Of a DNA stretch of 64,000 nucleotides, positions 11,701 to 23,700 are shown piece after piece. The DNA is taken from contig NC_059079.1 of NCBI RefSeq assembly GCF_020497125.1, positions 53,641,114 to 53,705,113 on the forward strand, written 5' to 3'. The stretch comes from Mauremys mutica (taxonomy: Eukaryota > Chordata > Testudines > Geoemydidae). The translations under genes and the position numbers were made by a program. Below the pieces are notes generated by a model. The model was given only the letters and a program-made list of their open reading frames with translations, was not told the DNA's origin and searched no databases. How positions within the stretch are numbered: the stretch's first letter is position 1; each line of letters opens with the position of its first letter.

Positions 11701-14700
11701 TGCCTATTACCACCCACCCCCGTCCTGATTTTTCACCCTTGCTGTCTGGTCACCCAAAGAGAAACAGAAAGACAAAAAGCTGGGAGAGCCTGACAAAGTG
11801 AGCTCTCTGAGTGGAAACACCTTCCCCCCATTTTGGAGAAGAGTTTAGAAAGTTGAGATACAAGATAAAGGTGCTATGTATTGGTAGGGGGATTAAATAG
11901 ACTACACGTTGGTGTTTACAAGCAAGAAAGTCTCAACGTGGTCTGTGTTCGTAGAAGATGTGGGGGTGCAACACCCCTCTCTGTCACAGCTGGGGGCTCA
12001 TCAGGGATTTCCCTGTTATCTATACAAATGGAGAGCCTGCTGGAGAAGCCGGGGTAGAGGTCTGGCAGTCCAGGTGATGGAGGGAACACACTGAAATGGG
12101 TGGTGAAGCAGCAAGGAGAAGTCTAGAACAGGGGTTCTCAACCTTTCTGTTTCTGAGCCTCCTGTCACCTCAACAAGCTATAAATACTCCATGGCCCACT
12201 CCCAGGCCTCTGCCCTGCCAGGCATCAGAGTTTGGGGCTCCTGGCTCTAGATTTTAACTCCACAGGGTGCAGGGGCTCGGGGCTTTAGTGCAGGTGCTGG
12301 GCCTCAGGGCTCCAGCCTGGCTGGGCTCAGAGCTTCAGCTTTCTGCCCTAAGCCCCAGCTAGTCTACTGCCAGCCCTGCTTGGCGGAACCCCTAAAACCG
12401 GCCCGGTTGAGAACTGCTGGTGTAGAAGACCCCACAGACCTTCCAAGAATCCCACCAGGCAGAAAAACAGCCTTTGCTTGCCTGGTAGGTTTAACAGCAA
12501 AAGAGCCTTCAGGAATTTATACGGGAGCAAGCCCAGGTCTGGCAACAACTCCTCCAAAGTCTAGCAAGTCCTGTGACAGGAAATGGAAACCAGGCACAGG
12601 AGATCAGACTCTGTAAAATGGGACCTGCGAACAACCCTGATCTGGTTTTGGTTACTCTTAAAGGAGCAGCGGTGAGACCTCACAAGGACAGAACAATGTG
12701 GGCCTTTCGACTGATACCCCATTTAACCGGGGAAGCACATATATGGCTCTTAGTGATTAGCAGGCAAGAGATTAGGACATGATTAAGGCAGCCATGCTGG
12801 ACGAGGTGGGGCCTGTCCACAGAAAAGTACTGCCAGAAATGGAGAGTTGAAAGATGGATTGAGGGATTAGGCCTCTGTGCATTTGCATAGAAATTGAAAG
12901 ATTGGGCCACTCACTGGTAAGGCCACATACTCAAACTGTGGGGGAGATCATGGACTGCATGATTCTGGAAGTTTCTTCAGAGTTTCCCTGAGCATACCTG
13001 AGTATAGGTTACGTGGTACCAGCCAGTTAATCTCGACCCCGCAGTTAAAGTTACAGAAGAATTTGCAGAGTCGGACATTCCCAGAGTGAGTCAGTGGTTT
13101 AAGGGGCTAAAAGATCACTAAAAGATTGCCATATGAGTCTCAAATAAAAGCTCATGTCACCAATATCATTGTGAAACACATCTACAGATGCTGTGTAAAG
13201 AGCCATGTCTATGCATTGAAAATTACAATCTTATGATCTGTATCTAGGGACTAGTCACCAGGAAAGGTGAAAAAATGGTTTTCTTTAAGGCAAGAAATGA
13301 TTCTCCATCTGTTTGTTTACACGTAAATTAAGCATGTAGGGCTCACATTCAGTTCAGAAGGACTGTGAGAACTTCAAAGAAAGAAAAGTAACAGGAAGGA
13401 GACAGGGGGTGGGGACCCAATTTTGGGGTACACCTCAAAGGTTTGCTCTAGTATATTTGGGGGACAAAGAAGACACCCTGGCATCTTTCACTTAGGAAGT
13501 AGATGGACAGCGAGACGGACAGCGGGGTCGCTATCAGGCTTGGTTGAGAACGTTGGGTGAGAAACATCTTTAGACAGGAGGTTAACCTGTTGGTTAAGTT
13601 TAGTCTCTAGGAGCATGTTATGATTTCATTTGACATGTAACCATTTTTTGCTTGCATTCTTTCTCACTGTCACTGGAAATTCTGTTCTTTGACCATCTCT
13701 GTTCTTGTTTGCCCTATAAATATATCTAAGTGCTGTGTGTTTTGCACTATAGAGTATAAGTAATAAAGTATAAAGTATAGAGTCTAAAGTACAAGAAGTA
13801 AACTGGTGTGTACTGTTCCATTGGGAACAGCAGGCCTGGTAATTCTGTGGGTGTTCAGTGGATAAAGGTCTGCACACTATACGGAATGGTCAGAAGACTC
13901 GGGGGTTGGTGTGTGCCTATCACTAACCTGTACAAAGAGACTGGGGTCTGAGGAGGCCTGGATGGCAGTGCTTGTTTTGCCAGAGCCTGGTCATTTTAGG
14001 GAACTGACCCACAGCAGACACAGACAAGACTTCCTCACTCTAAGGACAGGCAATGGTAAGGTGCCTCATAACCCTGGAAATTCCTGGGGAGTGTCACACA
14101 ACTCTATTGGAATTCTCTTTGTTTCTCTCCCTTCCTTCTAATTACCGGCAAAGGTTGCCCTCAGTATGTTGTTGGTCATTTTGGAATAGGCTCTGGCTTC
14201 TTATCCTTGGCAAAGGCATCTTTTGTCCTGAGGTTCGGCTGACCTGCTGCAGGAGAACAGGAAACAACTCTGGGAGCAGCTCCTGCACAGCTTTGCTCGA
14301 CTGCAGTGCTGACACCACCTCAAAGATGGCACATGTTGCCTGAAAGGAGAGCATGGTAAAAAATGAGATCTCTTCCCAACACCATCACACCCTCTCTCCC
14401 CTTCTGATATCTGCTGTACTGAATTTTCACTTCTGCCAGGAACTTGAATGACTGCGAGCAACTCCCTTAACTCATGGCTCAGTTTCCCACATCTGTAAAA
14501 ATGTGTATGACCTACCAAGGCATGTTGTGAGTCCTAAGGAATATTTGCAAAGCACTGTGAGAAACCTGGTTCAAAGACTCTCTAATTGCCAGATGTTATT
14601 AAGTAAATCAGCCACGTACTCTAAAACTGCCGTATTTGTTCCACAGACAGCAGAGCTGGACTCAGGGAAACAGTACATTAGAGGAGAAGTGCCCACACAG

Positions 14701-17700
14701 CAATATTCTACCACACTTCTAGCTTTCCAGCAGCAGGATTGTCACAGGGCAGAGGAAAGCCTGAAAGGAGTGTCTGTCATCTGACTTACTGAGAGAGGTT
14801 CAGCAGCTGCCAAATGCCTGTCAGTTTCAGTCTCTGAGGTGATGCTGCCTTCTTGGCTTGTTGAAGTCTTTATTTTTTCTATTAGGACCCATAGGACTTG
14901 AGTGGCAAGCAAGGGGTCTCCCCCCAGAGATCTCCACAGTTCAGTGGTGTCACTGCAATTTAATAGAAGTTACATGTGACACCTGGACACTTTTGTGGCT
15001 CAGACTGAATGTGTCCTATTTAAGTAAAGACCAACTTTTCTCCTTGCCTATGACGAGAAAGTTAGGAGTACTGTCCTCCTCTAACGCGCCTCTTGTTTAA
15101 ATATTGAGTTTCCAGTTACAAAACTAGGTTAAGTGACCTAGTCTTACTGCAGCCTAACCATTAATACTAGACTTCCGAAGGACAGGACACAGGGCGCCAA
15201 CCTCAGTTCCTGTTTTCCCACTTCCCAGGAAATATGGACTCATGAGCATGTGGCTCCCAAAGATCCAGGGTTTGGAAGGCAAGTTGATGAAAGAAAAGCC
15301 ACATTCCTACTAACTGGACATACAATTATGAGAACGAATATTCATGGCCATCCTAGGTCCCCTTCACAAAGGGTGTCCCGACCCTCTGTTTGCCAGAAGC
15401 TGGGCCTGGGCAAGAAGGGATGGATCATTTGACATTTACCTGCTCTGTTCATTCCCTCTGGGGCATGTGGCACTGGCCACTGTCGGAAGACAGGATACTG
15501 GGCTAGATGGATCTTTGGTCTGACCCACTATGGCCGTTCTTATCGTCTTAGATTCCAGCACTGATAACTGAGTTATCAGTTAGGAATCTTTAAATGAAAT
15601 GATGGATCTGCTTCCAGTCCAGTTTTAAGTCCCAAGGACGGCAACTCTATTCTAGCAGCCAAACCCTCACTGATACCAAGCGGCGGTCTGATGACAATAT
15701 TGGCCCTATTCTTTGTAATCAGCCAGGGATTGGACTTGAAGCTGTCATGCTACCAGGAAATCAACAGTCACTGCTAATTTCCCAAGTGAGGTCAATTCAG
15801 GTGTCTAGAGAGCCAGGCCGGTTCCAGGCACCAGCCCAGCAAGTAGCTGCTTGGGGCGGCCAATGGTGAGGGGCGGCATGTCTGGGTCTTCGGCAGCAAT
15901 TCGGTGGCTGGTCCCTCACTCCTTCTCGGAGCAAAGGACCAGCCGCCGAATTGCTGCCGAAGACACCGGCGGTGGTAGAGCTGCAGATAGTGATCGCAGC
16001 TTGTTTCTTTTCCCTTTTTTGCTGCTTGGGGCAGCAAAAGCCCTCTAGCAGGGCTGGCTCCAGAAGTAGATGTTTCCAACAATACACTCCAGTTATACCA
16101 GTAAAGTTAGGTCTTTAGGATGTCAAAGCAGTTATGACTTAATGGAAACAGAATGACACTTAATTTCTCTCCACACCCCACCTTAACATGCTCTGGGACC
16201 TTCCTGGAGAAAGACCCAGGCTATTAACCATCAGGAATTATCCCAAAATGTCTGCTGCTTAAATAAAGCCCTACATCTCCCAGTAAAGCTGTGGGATCCA
16301 TGTTTTACCAAGATGAATGCAATAGGTAGCGGTATATACCTGTCCATCGGCAGATGGTTGCTGAGTAGGCTGGAGATCACTGCCTCTAGGTGATGGTGAG
16401 CCAGAATAGACACTGCCTCCAGCAGGAATTGCCTCAAGCTGCTCTCCTGGATAGTAGCCATGTGGCTATATATTATATCCAGAATAGCTGGCACCTGGAA
16501 GGAACAAAACCAGAAAGAAATGTCCCTTTTTCTTTCTCTCCATTCATTCTACAGAATCAAAACCTTTCTTTAGACATTTGCTGCTTTTTTAGAAATTCCT
16601 CAAGAAACAAACGTTCAAATATGTCTGTGTAACTTTAACCCACAACAATTGCCCACACTTGGCTGTAAAAATTAACACTGACACACACATATACAGCGAA
16701 ACCCCACTATAACGCGATGATCGGGGTCCAAAAAATTGGATCACGCTAAATGCGGGGTCGCGGTATAGCGGGGTCTACCATTTCAAGCTGGTCAGTTTCA
16801 AGCCAGTCGATTTCTCTTGGGCAGAAAACTACTTTCATTTGCGAACTGCCCACAGCAGTAACTGAAAGGGTGGAGCTCCAGCAGCGAGGGCTCTCAGCCA
16901 TGCAGGGAGAGAGGGAAACACTTGGGGAGAGCAGGGGAGACGTGCAAGGGGCAGAGGAAGAGAGAAAAGCAGCTGTGGAGAGAGTGGCTCTTCTCACCAA
17001 AAGGGTAAGTGGGGGCAGGTGGGAAGAGGCAGTGGGGAAGGCACATTCCATTTTTTGCTTTTTTTCCCCCTTCGGGGGCGTTCCAGCCTCTCTCCCTTCA
17101 CAAAGCCTCTCCCTCTTTGTTTTTTTTTTCTCTTTCGCGCTTCCGCGGCACTCCAGCCGCTTTCGCGGCGCTCCAGCCGCTTTTTTTTTTTTTGGCCTGG
17201 GGCGGCTGGAGCCACCTTACAATCACATTATAGCCGAATTCGCGTTATTGCGGGGCGCATTATAGCGGGGTCAGGGGCGGCTCTAGCCATTTCGCCACCC
17301 CAAGCATGGTGGCACGCAGCGGGGGGCGCTCTGCCGGTTGCTGGTCCCGTAGCTCCGGTGGACCTCCCGCAGGCGACTGGCGGAGCGCCCCCCGTGGCGT
17401 GCCGCCCCAAGCACACGCTTTGCGTGCTGGGGCCTGGAGCCGCCCCTGAGCGGGGTTCCCTGTACCTACCAGGTAATTGAATGTGGTGGTGCCCAGCTAT
17501 GCATTAAATAAACCAGCTGGCATGCACAAAAGAAGGCTTTGCTTGCCCAGATTTTGCAGGTGTGATTTAAGCAGCCAAATGCAACCATTTGCCTCGAAGG
17601 ATGCACAGTTCATAAACAACCACAAGCACAAAATATGCAAGTGCTTTAAACACAGTGTGCAAATGCCTGGGACTATGAACAGGTGACGACCTCTCAAATT

Positions 17701-20700
17701 CATTCCTAGCCCTTCACATCTTCAAAACACTGTGCAAACGTGGCAGTTCTGCTACGAGGGTTCCCTGTCCTGAGGCCTTTCACCAGCCTTGATAGAAGAT
17801 TTGTGGAGTGCTCCTTTCATCTAGCCCTAACGCACTGGGCTCCAGAATAAGGCATATAAATAGTGGATCCCAAAGACACTAGAGTTTTCTCCCTCCCTCC
17901 TTCTATTCTTAAAGGGTACGTCTACACACCAAAAAAATCCCACAGCAGTGAGTTTCAGAGCTCAGGTCAACCCGGGCCTGAGGGGCTTGCACTATGTGGC
18001 TAAAAGTGTAGCTGTTCCTGCTCGGGCTGCAGCCCAGGCTCTGAAACCTGGCAAGAGGGTGGGTCTCAGAGCCCAGGCTCCAGACTCACTGGGAATGACT
18101 ACAGGGCTATCTTTATCCAGGTAGCCCTTAGCCATAGGCCTCCTAAGAACTGGATGCCTCCAAGTGCCAGTCATTCTGTCTTCTTGTCTTTTCCCCAGAG
18201 TCTGTTTTTTCAAGCCTTTCTTGGCTGAATACTGTGGTAACAAGCCAGACAAATAAATAACCAACCATCTTCCTTTTCCCTTGGATTCTCTCTGTCTACT
18301 GCTATTGATTCTGCCATTGCCTAGTTTAGGGTGGGAACAGAGATGGAATCGACTATGTCTGACGGGGAGAAACAGCAAGATTTTTGTTCATTACACATGA
18401 GGGCAAAGATCTAAAAGCCTCGAGTTTAGGCAGAGAACCTCTCCAGTTTCCCGTTTTACCTGGTCCAGCATGGCATCTCCACACTCCTTAAGGATGATCT
18501 TCATCCACAGTCCAGCTGCCATGGCACAGGTGGGGCTGGCAGACAGCATACCATCCACTGTGGCCTCAATAAAGGCTGTGGCCTGTTCTGGGGGAAAGTA
18601 CTCACTAACAACCTGGGAACAAATCCAAAACAGGAGAGACTGCAATGATGTTTGGCTCCAGCACTTGTGAAAATGGAGGCCTAATATCTCTATGGAAAAA
18701 GATCTATGCATCAGCAAATTGCATCCGACGAAGTGGGTATTCACCCACGAAAGCTCATGCTCCAATACGTCTGTAAGTCTATAAGGTGCCACAGGACTCT
18801 TTGCTGCTTTTACAGATCCAGACTAACACGGCTACCCCTCTGATTAATTAACAATTTGTTAATTAGCCTCATGTCCAGCTAGCCATTTGGGATTAAAATT
18901 CTCTCCATAGTCTATATACTACATTTTTGTATTCTACATTAATGAGATCAGGTTCGAGGCAAAGCTTCTGTTGCACAGTTAGCACAACGTTGTACTGGAT
19001 ATGCAGGAGGTAAGTTTCCAGTTTGTATTCTCTTAGATACACTGCATCTTTTTACAACATATACAATGAAGTCCAGAGAGGCATGCACACAAATATAGCT
19101 TAAGGCAAACCCACAAGGTGACGGAATGAAGACTGGATGGGTTCTCAGCTTGATGTTCCTCTAACACAGTTTTTTCTCATGAATGGCGCATCTGCATGCG
19201 GATTTTCATGCACGTGCAACATTCTGTGGAATCTGGTTTTTACATGGCATTCATAGCACATATCTATGAAAAGCTGGTTACTGGCAATGAATGCCCCACG
19301 CCCACAGCTTGCTCCAAGTACGGAAAGGCATCATGAAAGCGTAAATATAAAATGATGGGTGCCTGGTCACTAGAACATCCGCACAAGTTTTTTGAGTCAG
19401 TTACCTTGGCCATTTTGGAAGATGCCTGAAACAAAGCCTCAGGGTCTGGAGCTGTTGTTAGTTCGTCACAGAGACATCTCAGCTCCTCCACCGCTGACCC
19501 CAGGTTCATGGGCTGGCCTGGAGTGGAGAAAAGGAGAAAAAGTACTGTAACGACTAATGAAACTGAACCTCTACTGCATGGACATTCATACAGAAGGATC
19601 CATGTGCTAGGCTGTTATTAGTACAGTGTAAAATCTTGGCCCCATCAAAATCAATGGCAAAACTCCTGTTGACTATAATGGAGTCGGGATTACACCCTAA
19701 ATGTTTGAAAGTTAACAGTAGTGGTATGTTATTGTGACTGATACAGGATTGAACAAGCACCGTATTCAGCTTGGAGCAGCTTTCTGGGTGTGCCTAGTTT
19801 CAGTAGCGTCTCTGCTCTCAGTATTTACATCTAATCTCATATTCAAGTACAACTCATGCAGGTAGATGTGAGGTTCCAATGCAGAGGTGAATCCCTCCAC
19901 CAAACTCTCAAGATGGGGCTGGACAAAACCTTTGGCAGGAAACCCAGGCTCATCCGTCACTTCTAAACAATGCTGGGATTTCTATGTTGTACACTCAAAC
20001 ACTGGAGTCTCTTATTCTGTTTCTGAATCACCAACACTGTTTTTTAGGACTGATTAATAATAATTAGAAATAGGGTGACCAGATGTCCCGATTTTATCGG
20101 GACAGTCCCGATGTTGGGGTCTTTTTCTTATATAGACTCATATTACCCCCCACCCCCGTCCTGCATGAGTTTCACATTTGCTGTCTGGTCACCCTAATTG
20201 GAAATGGCCTTAAATGATAACCAAGATCTATCCCATTAGGTGAAAAGAACATCCTACTCCAGGGGTCGGCAACCTTTCAGAAGTGCTGTGCCGAGTCTTC
20301 ATTTATTCACTCAAATTTAAGGTTTTGCGTGCCAGTAAGACATTTTAACGTTTTGAGAAGGTCTCTTTCTATAAGTCTATAATATATAACTAAACTGTTG
20401 TTGTATGTAAAGTAAATAAGGCTTTTAAAATGTTTAAGAAGCTTCATTTAAAATTAAATTAAAATGCACAGCCCCCCGGACTGGTGGCCAGGACCTGGGC
20501 AGTGTGAGTGCCACTGAAAATCAGCTTGAGTGCCGCCTTCGACACCTGTGCCATAGATTGCCTACCACGTCCCACTCTTCACAAAGGGGAAAATGGCCTA
20601 CACTTACTCCAATAGCTTTGAACGCTCATGACAGAGGGCTGCTGCAAGAACTTTTTGTTTAAAGAATTAGTCCAGGAAACCCCTCCAGTACAGCCAGTGG

Positions 20701-23700
20701 CAGGTAAAGAGAAAATGTTTAGTACCAAGGGCTTGTCTACATGGAGATAGTCAAGAAAGCTAATCCAAATTCATTTTCAAACTGCATTAGTTAAACTTCA
20801 TTAAACACCTCTGGGGACACACTTATTTAGAATTAAAGGGGCCTTTTTCAGGTTAGTTTAATTCATGTAATTCACTAAAATTAAGAAGGGCCATTTTAAT
20901 TCAGAATCAGAGCATCCACATGTGTTTAATGCCACTTTAAAATTTACACCTTTAGTTCATTTGGATTAACTCTCCTCAGTGTCCCTGTGTAGAGAAGCCC
21001 TAAGGAACTGAGCAGTTATCTACCTGGTGCAGACCATTTATTATTTGTACAGTTCCCAGAAGTGTGCCATGCTCTTTACACATCATAATCATCTCTTCTA
21101 ATGAGCTATTTACAAGATGCCCACCACTCTGTTATCTAAGTGCCAACAGACAGGACAGAAAGAACTAGATAGGCAGAAAAATGGACATTACAACAGTGAA
21201 AGAAGGTGAACAATTACTTATACCTGCTAATGGTCTCCTCACCTTGTATACAGAGAAGGCAGCTGATACAGTCAACCACCCACTGACGAGACGTGGCCAG
21301 TGAATCACAGCTGTATGGTGCTATTGCTCCAATCAGAGATCCAAACTGATTAAAAGTTTCCTGAGTCTAATTAAAAAAGAATGAAGAATGAACGTTCTCC
21401 AGCTGTACTAGACTTCACTTGCCATCTTTATTGTTGATACCAGTCAGCTCTGTGTTTTTGGGGAACCAGGGCACAGTATCTAGCTTGTGTGACTCATGAA
21501 GGACACCCACATCCTCCATCTTTGTTTGAACCAAAACCGATCAGAGAAAAGGCTTGCAGAGAACAATGAAGGGTTTGGGGAGACACACCTAGACCCCTCC
21601 TGACAAGGGTGACAAGATTAAGACATCTCCATTTGCATACAGAATGAAGATCAGAGACAACTCCCCTAGCCTCAACTGCATGAAAGATGGAATAGGGATT
21701 AGCATAAAGAATGAAGAACAGAGAACCGCACCAAACTCTGGGACCAGAAAAGCAGGGACGCATTGAATCATGGGAATCCCTGCTCCAGATGCTAATGAAC
21801 CTACGCCTGCACACACTCAGCTCAGCAATTATCACACCAATTCTAGTAATAAATCTTTGACTCATATCCCAAAATACTGAAGCAGCCTAGTTGCCTTGTG
21901 AGCTCCCTGGAAGAAAACAACACCCATAGCCAAGAGTGATCAGCTCCGATTGTCTAGCCTAAAGAAAACCCTTGAGCTATCAGTTTACCCATAAACAAAT
22001 CTAGTGTTCTCCCTTGAACCATTGTATTTTCTCTACAAAACCCCTACCTATGCCCAGGTAAGGGTTCTCATGTATAGGCCCAAACTCTGCATCAGTTCCC
22101 CCGGGATTCCATCTCCTGACTGATCGTGCTGGGGGCTCTGCCTGTCTCCAGCACTCAGGACCCTGAGCTACCACCATCACCTGGGAACCCCGACCAATTC
22201 AAGCCTCATGGAGTGGGTGGGATCCATCTCTCTCTCTCTCTCTCTTCTTTCCTACCTCAGGTATCAACCTTTAAAATGTAGCTGTTATGTTTGTTTAGCC
22301 CTCCTGGTGTGGTTATCACTATGATTCATCAATAACTGTTATGGTTCAGCTGGTTGCTTTTCTCTCTCGCTCTGAATTTTACTCTTTTGTGTTTTAGCTT
22401 CCCCCATTTACTCTGCAGCGACGCTTCTTGTACCTAAGCTAAAGATCCCTATAGTGCCCCAAAATACTGTGGGGTTTGCTCATCAAGTGGGTTACTACCA
22501 GTACAATTGTAATGAGAAAGTGTGATAGGAATGTGTTAAACTTGGGGCACATAAGTGGGGGGGAGCAGCTGAAAGTGCTGCTGAACCCAGCCTATTGAGA
22601 CCAGGGGCGCATAAGGGTACCAGCTTGACAGTGCTGCTTAACCCAGCCCACTGAACACAGGGACATATGAGGGGATCAGCTGGGGACTGCTGATTGACTT
22701 GCTGTGCTAGTATGTGCGCGCATGTTCGTCTAGTTCTAGTTATTAGCCCTGGGGAACCTAGTCCTGCAGGAAAGCTCCATTGGGAGGGGACTTGTGGAAG
22801 GAAGGAGTAGAACACACAAGTGACATAAGCAACACATTAATAGAATTACAGAACCGCCCCTCCCCCGCACAGAAGAGTGACCCTAATTAATGAGCCTCCC
22901 CAAAGTAACGGGCACGTCTGTTAACATTGTGCCTCTGATTCCTGTACTGAACTGGGTAACGCACATTGGAAAATATAATTCCAATTGTACATACAAACAG
23001 ATGGGGTCTAAATTAGCTGTTATCTCTCAAAGAAGAGACCTCAGGGTCATTGTGTACAGTTCTCTGAAAGCATCTGCTCCACATGCCGTCAAAAACGCTA
23101 ACAACATGTTAGGAACCATTAGGAAGGGGATTGATAATAAGGCAGTAAATATCATTATGCCACTATAGAAATCTACAGTACCCCCACACCTTGAATACTG
23201 CGTGCAGTTTTGCTCATCTCATCTCAAAAAAGATATGTTAGAATTGGAAGAAATACAGAGAAGTGTAACAAAAATTATTAGGCACATGGGACAACTTCTC
23301 GTGCAAGGAGAGATTAAAAAGATAGGGACTTTTCAGCTAGGAAAAGAGACGACTAAGAGGGAATATGATAGAGATCTATCAAATCATGACTGGTGTAGAG
23401 AAAGTCAATAAGGAAGTGTTATTTAGCCCTTCACATAACACAGGAACAAGGGGTCACCCAATGAAATTAATAGGCAGCAGGTTTAAAACAAAAAAAGGAA
23501 GCATTTCTTCACACAATGCAGTCAACCTGTGGAACTCATCGCCAGGGAGATGTTGTGAAGGCCAAAAGTATAACTTATGTGATAGACCCAGGCCAGGTGG
23601 GTACAGCAGACTAGCAGAAGGCAGATATACTGGCCCCTGGATTAACAGTTTTCTGTTCCCTGACTGACCAGAGCAGGGGCTGCTCCAGGCTAATGAGAAC

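Larger units (their letters stand above)
21480..22840 (+). mobile_element. Probable ERV LTR, long
   Basis: The order of blocks resembles turtle ERV LTRs: an AATAAA at about 21849, then a (TC)n tract near 22228-22246, then GATCCCTATAGTGCCCC and GTGGGGTTTGCTCATCAAG. A short tandem array (22545-22700) lies near its end. Boundaries are approximate. Confidence 0.5.

Noticed and set aside
12573..12910. Short plus and minus ORFs as separate genes
   Set aside because: The plus frame is part of the broken gag remnant; the minus frame is its shadow.
16750..17480. 171- and 153-codon plus frames
   Set aside because: They run through the pogo-like element and its nested MITE; no transposase motifs, poly-Phe and poly-Pro stretches.
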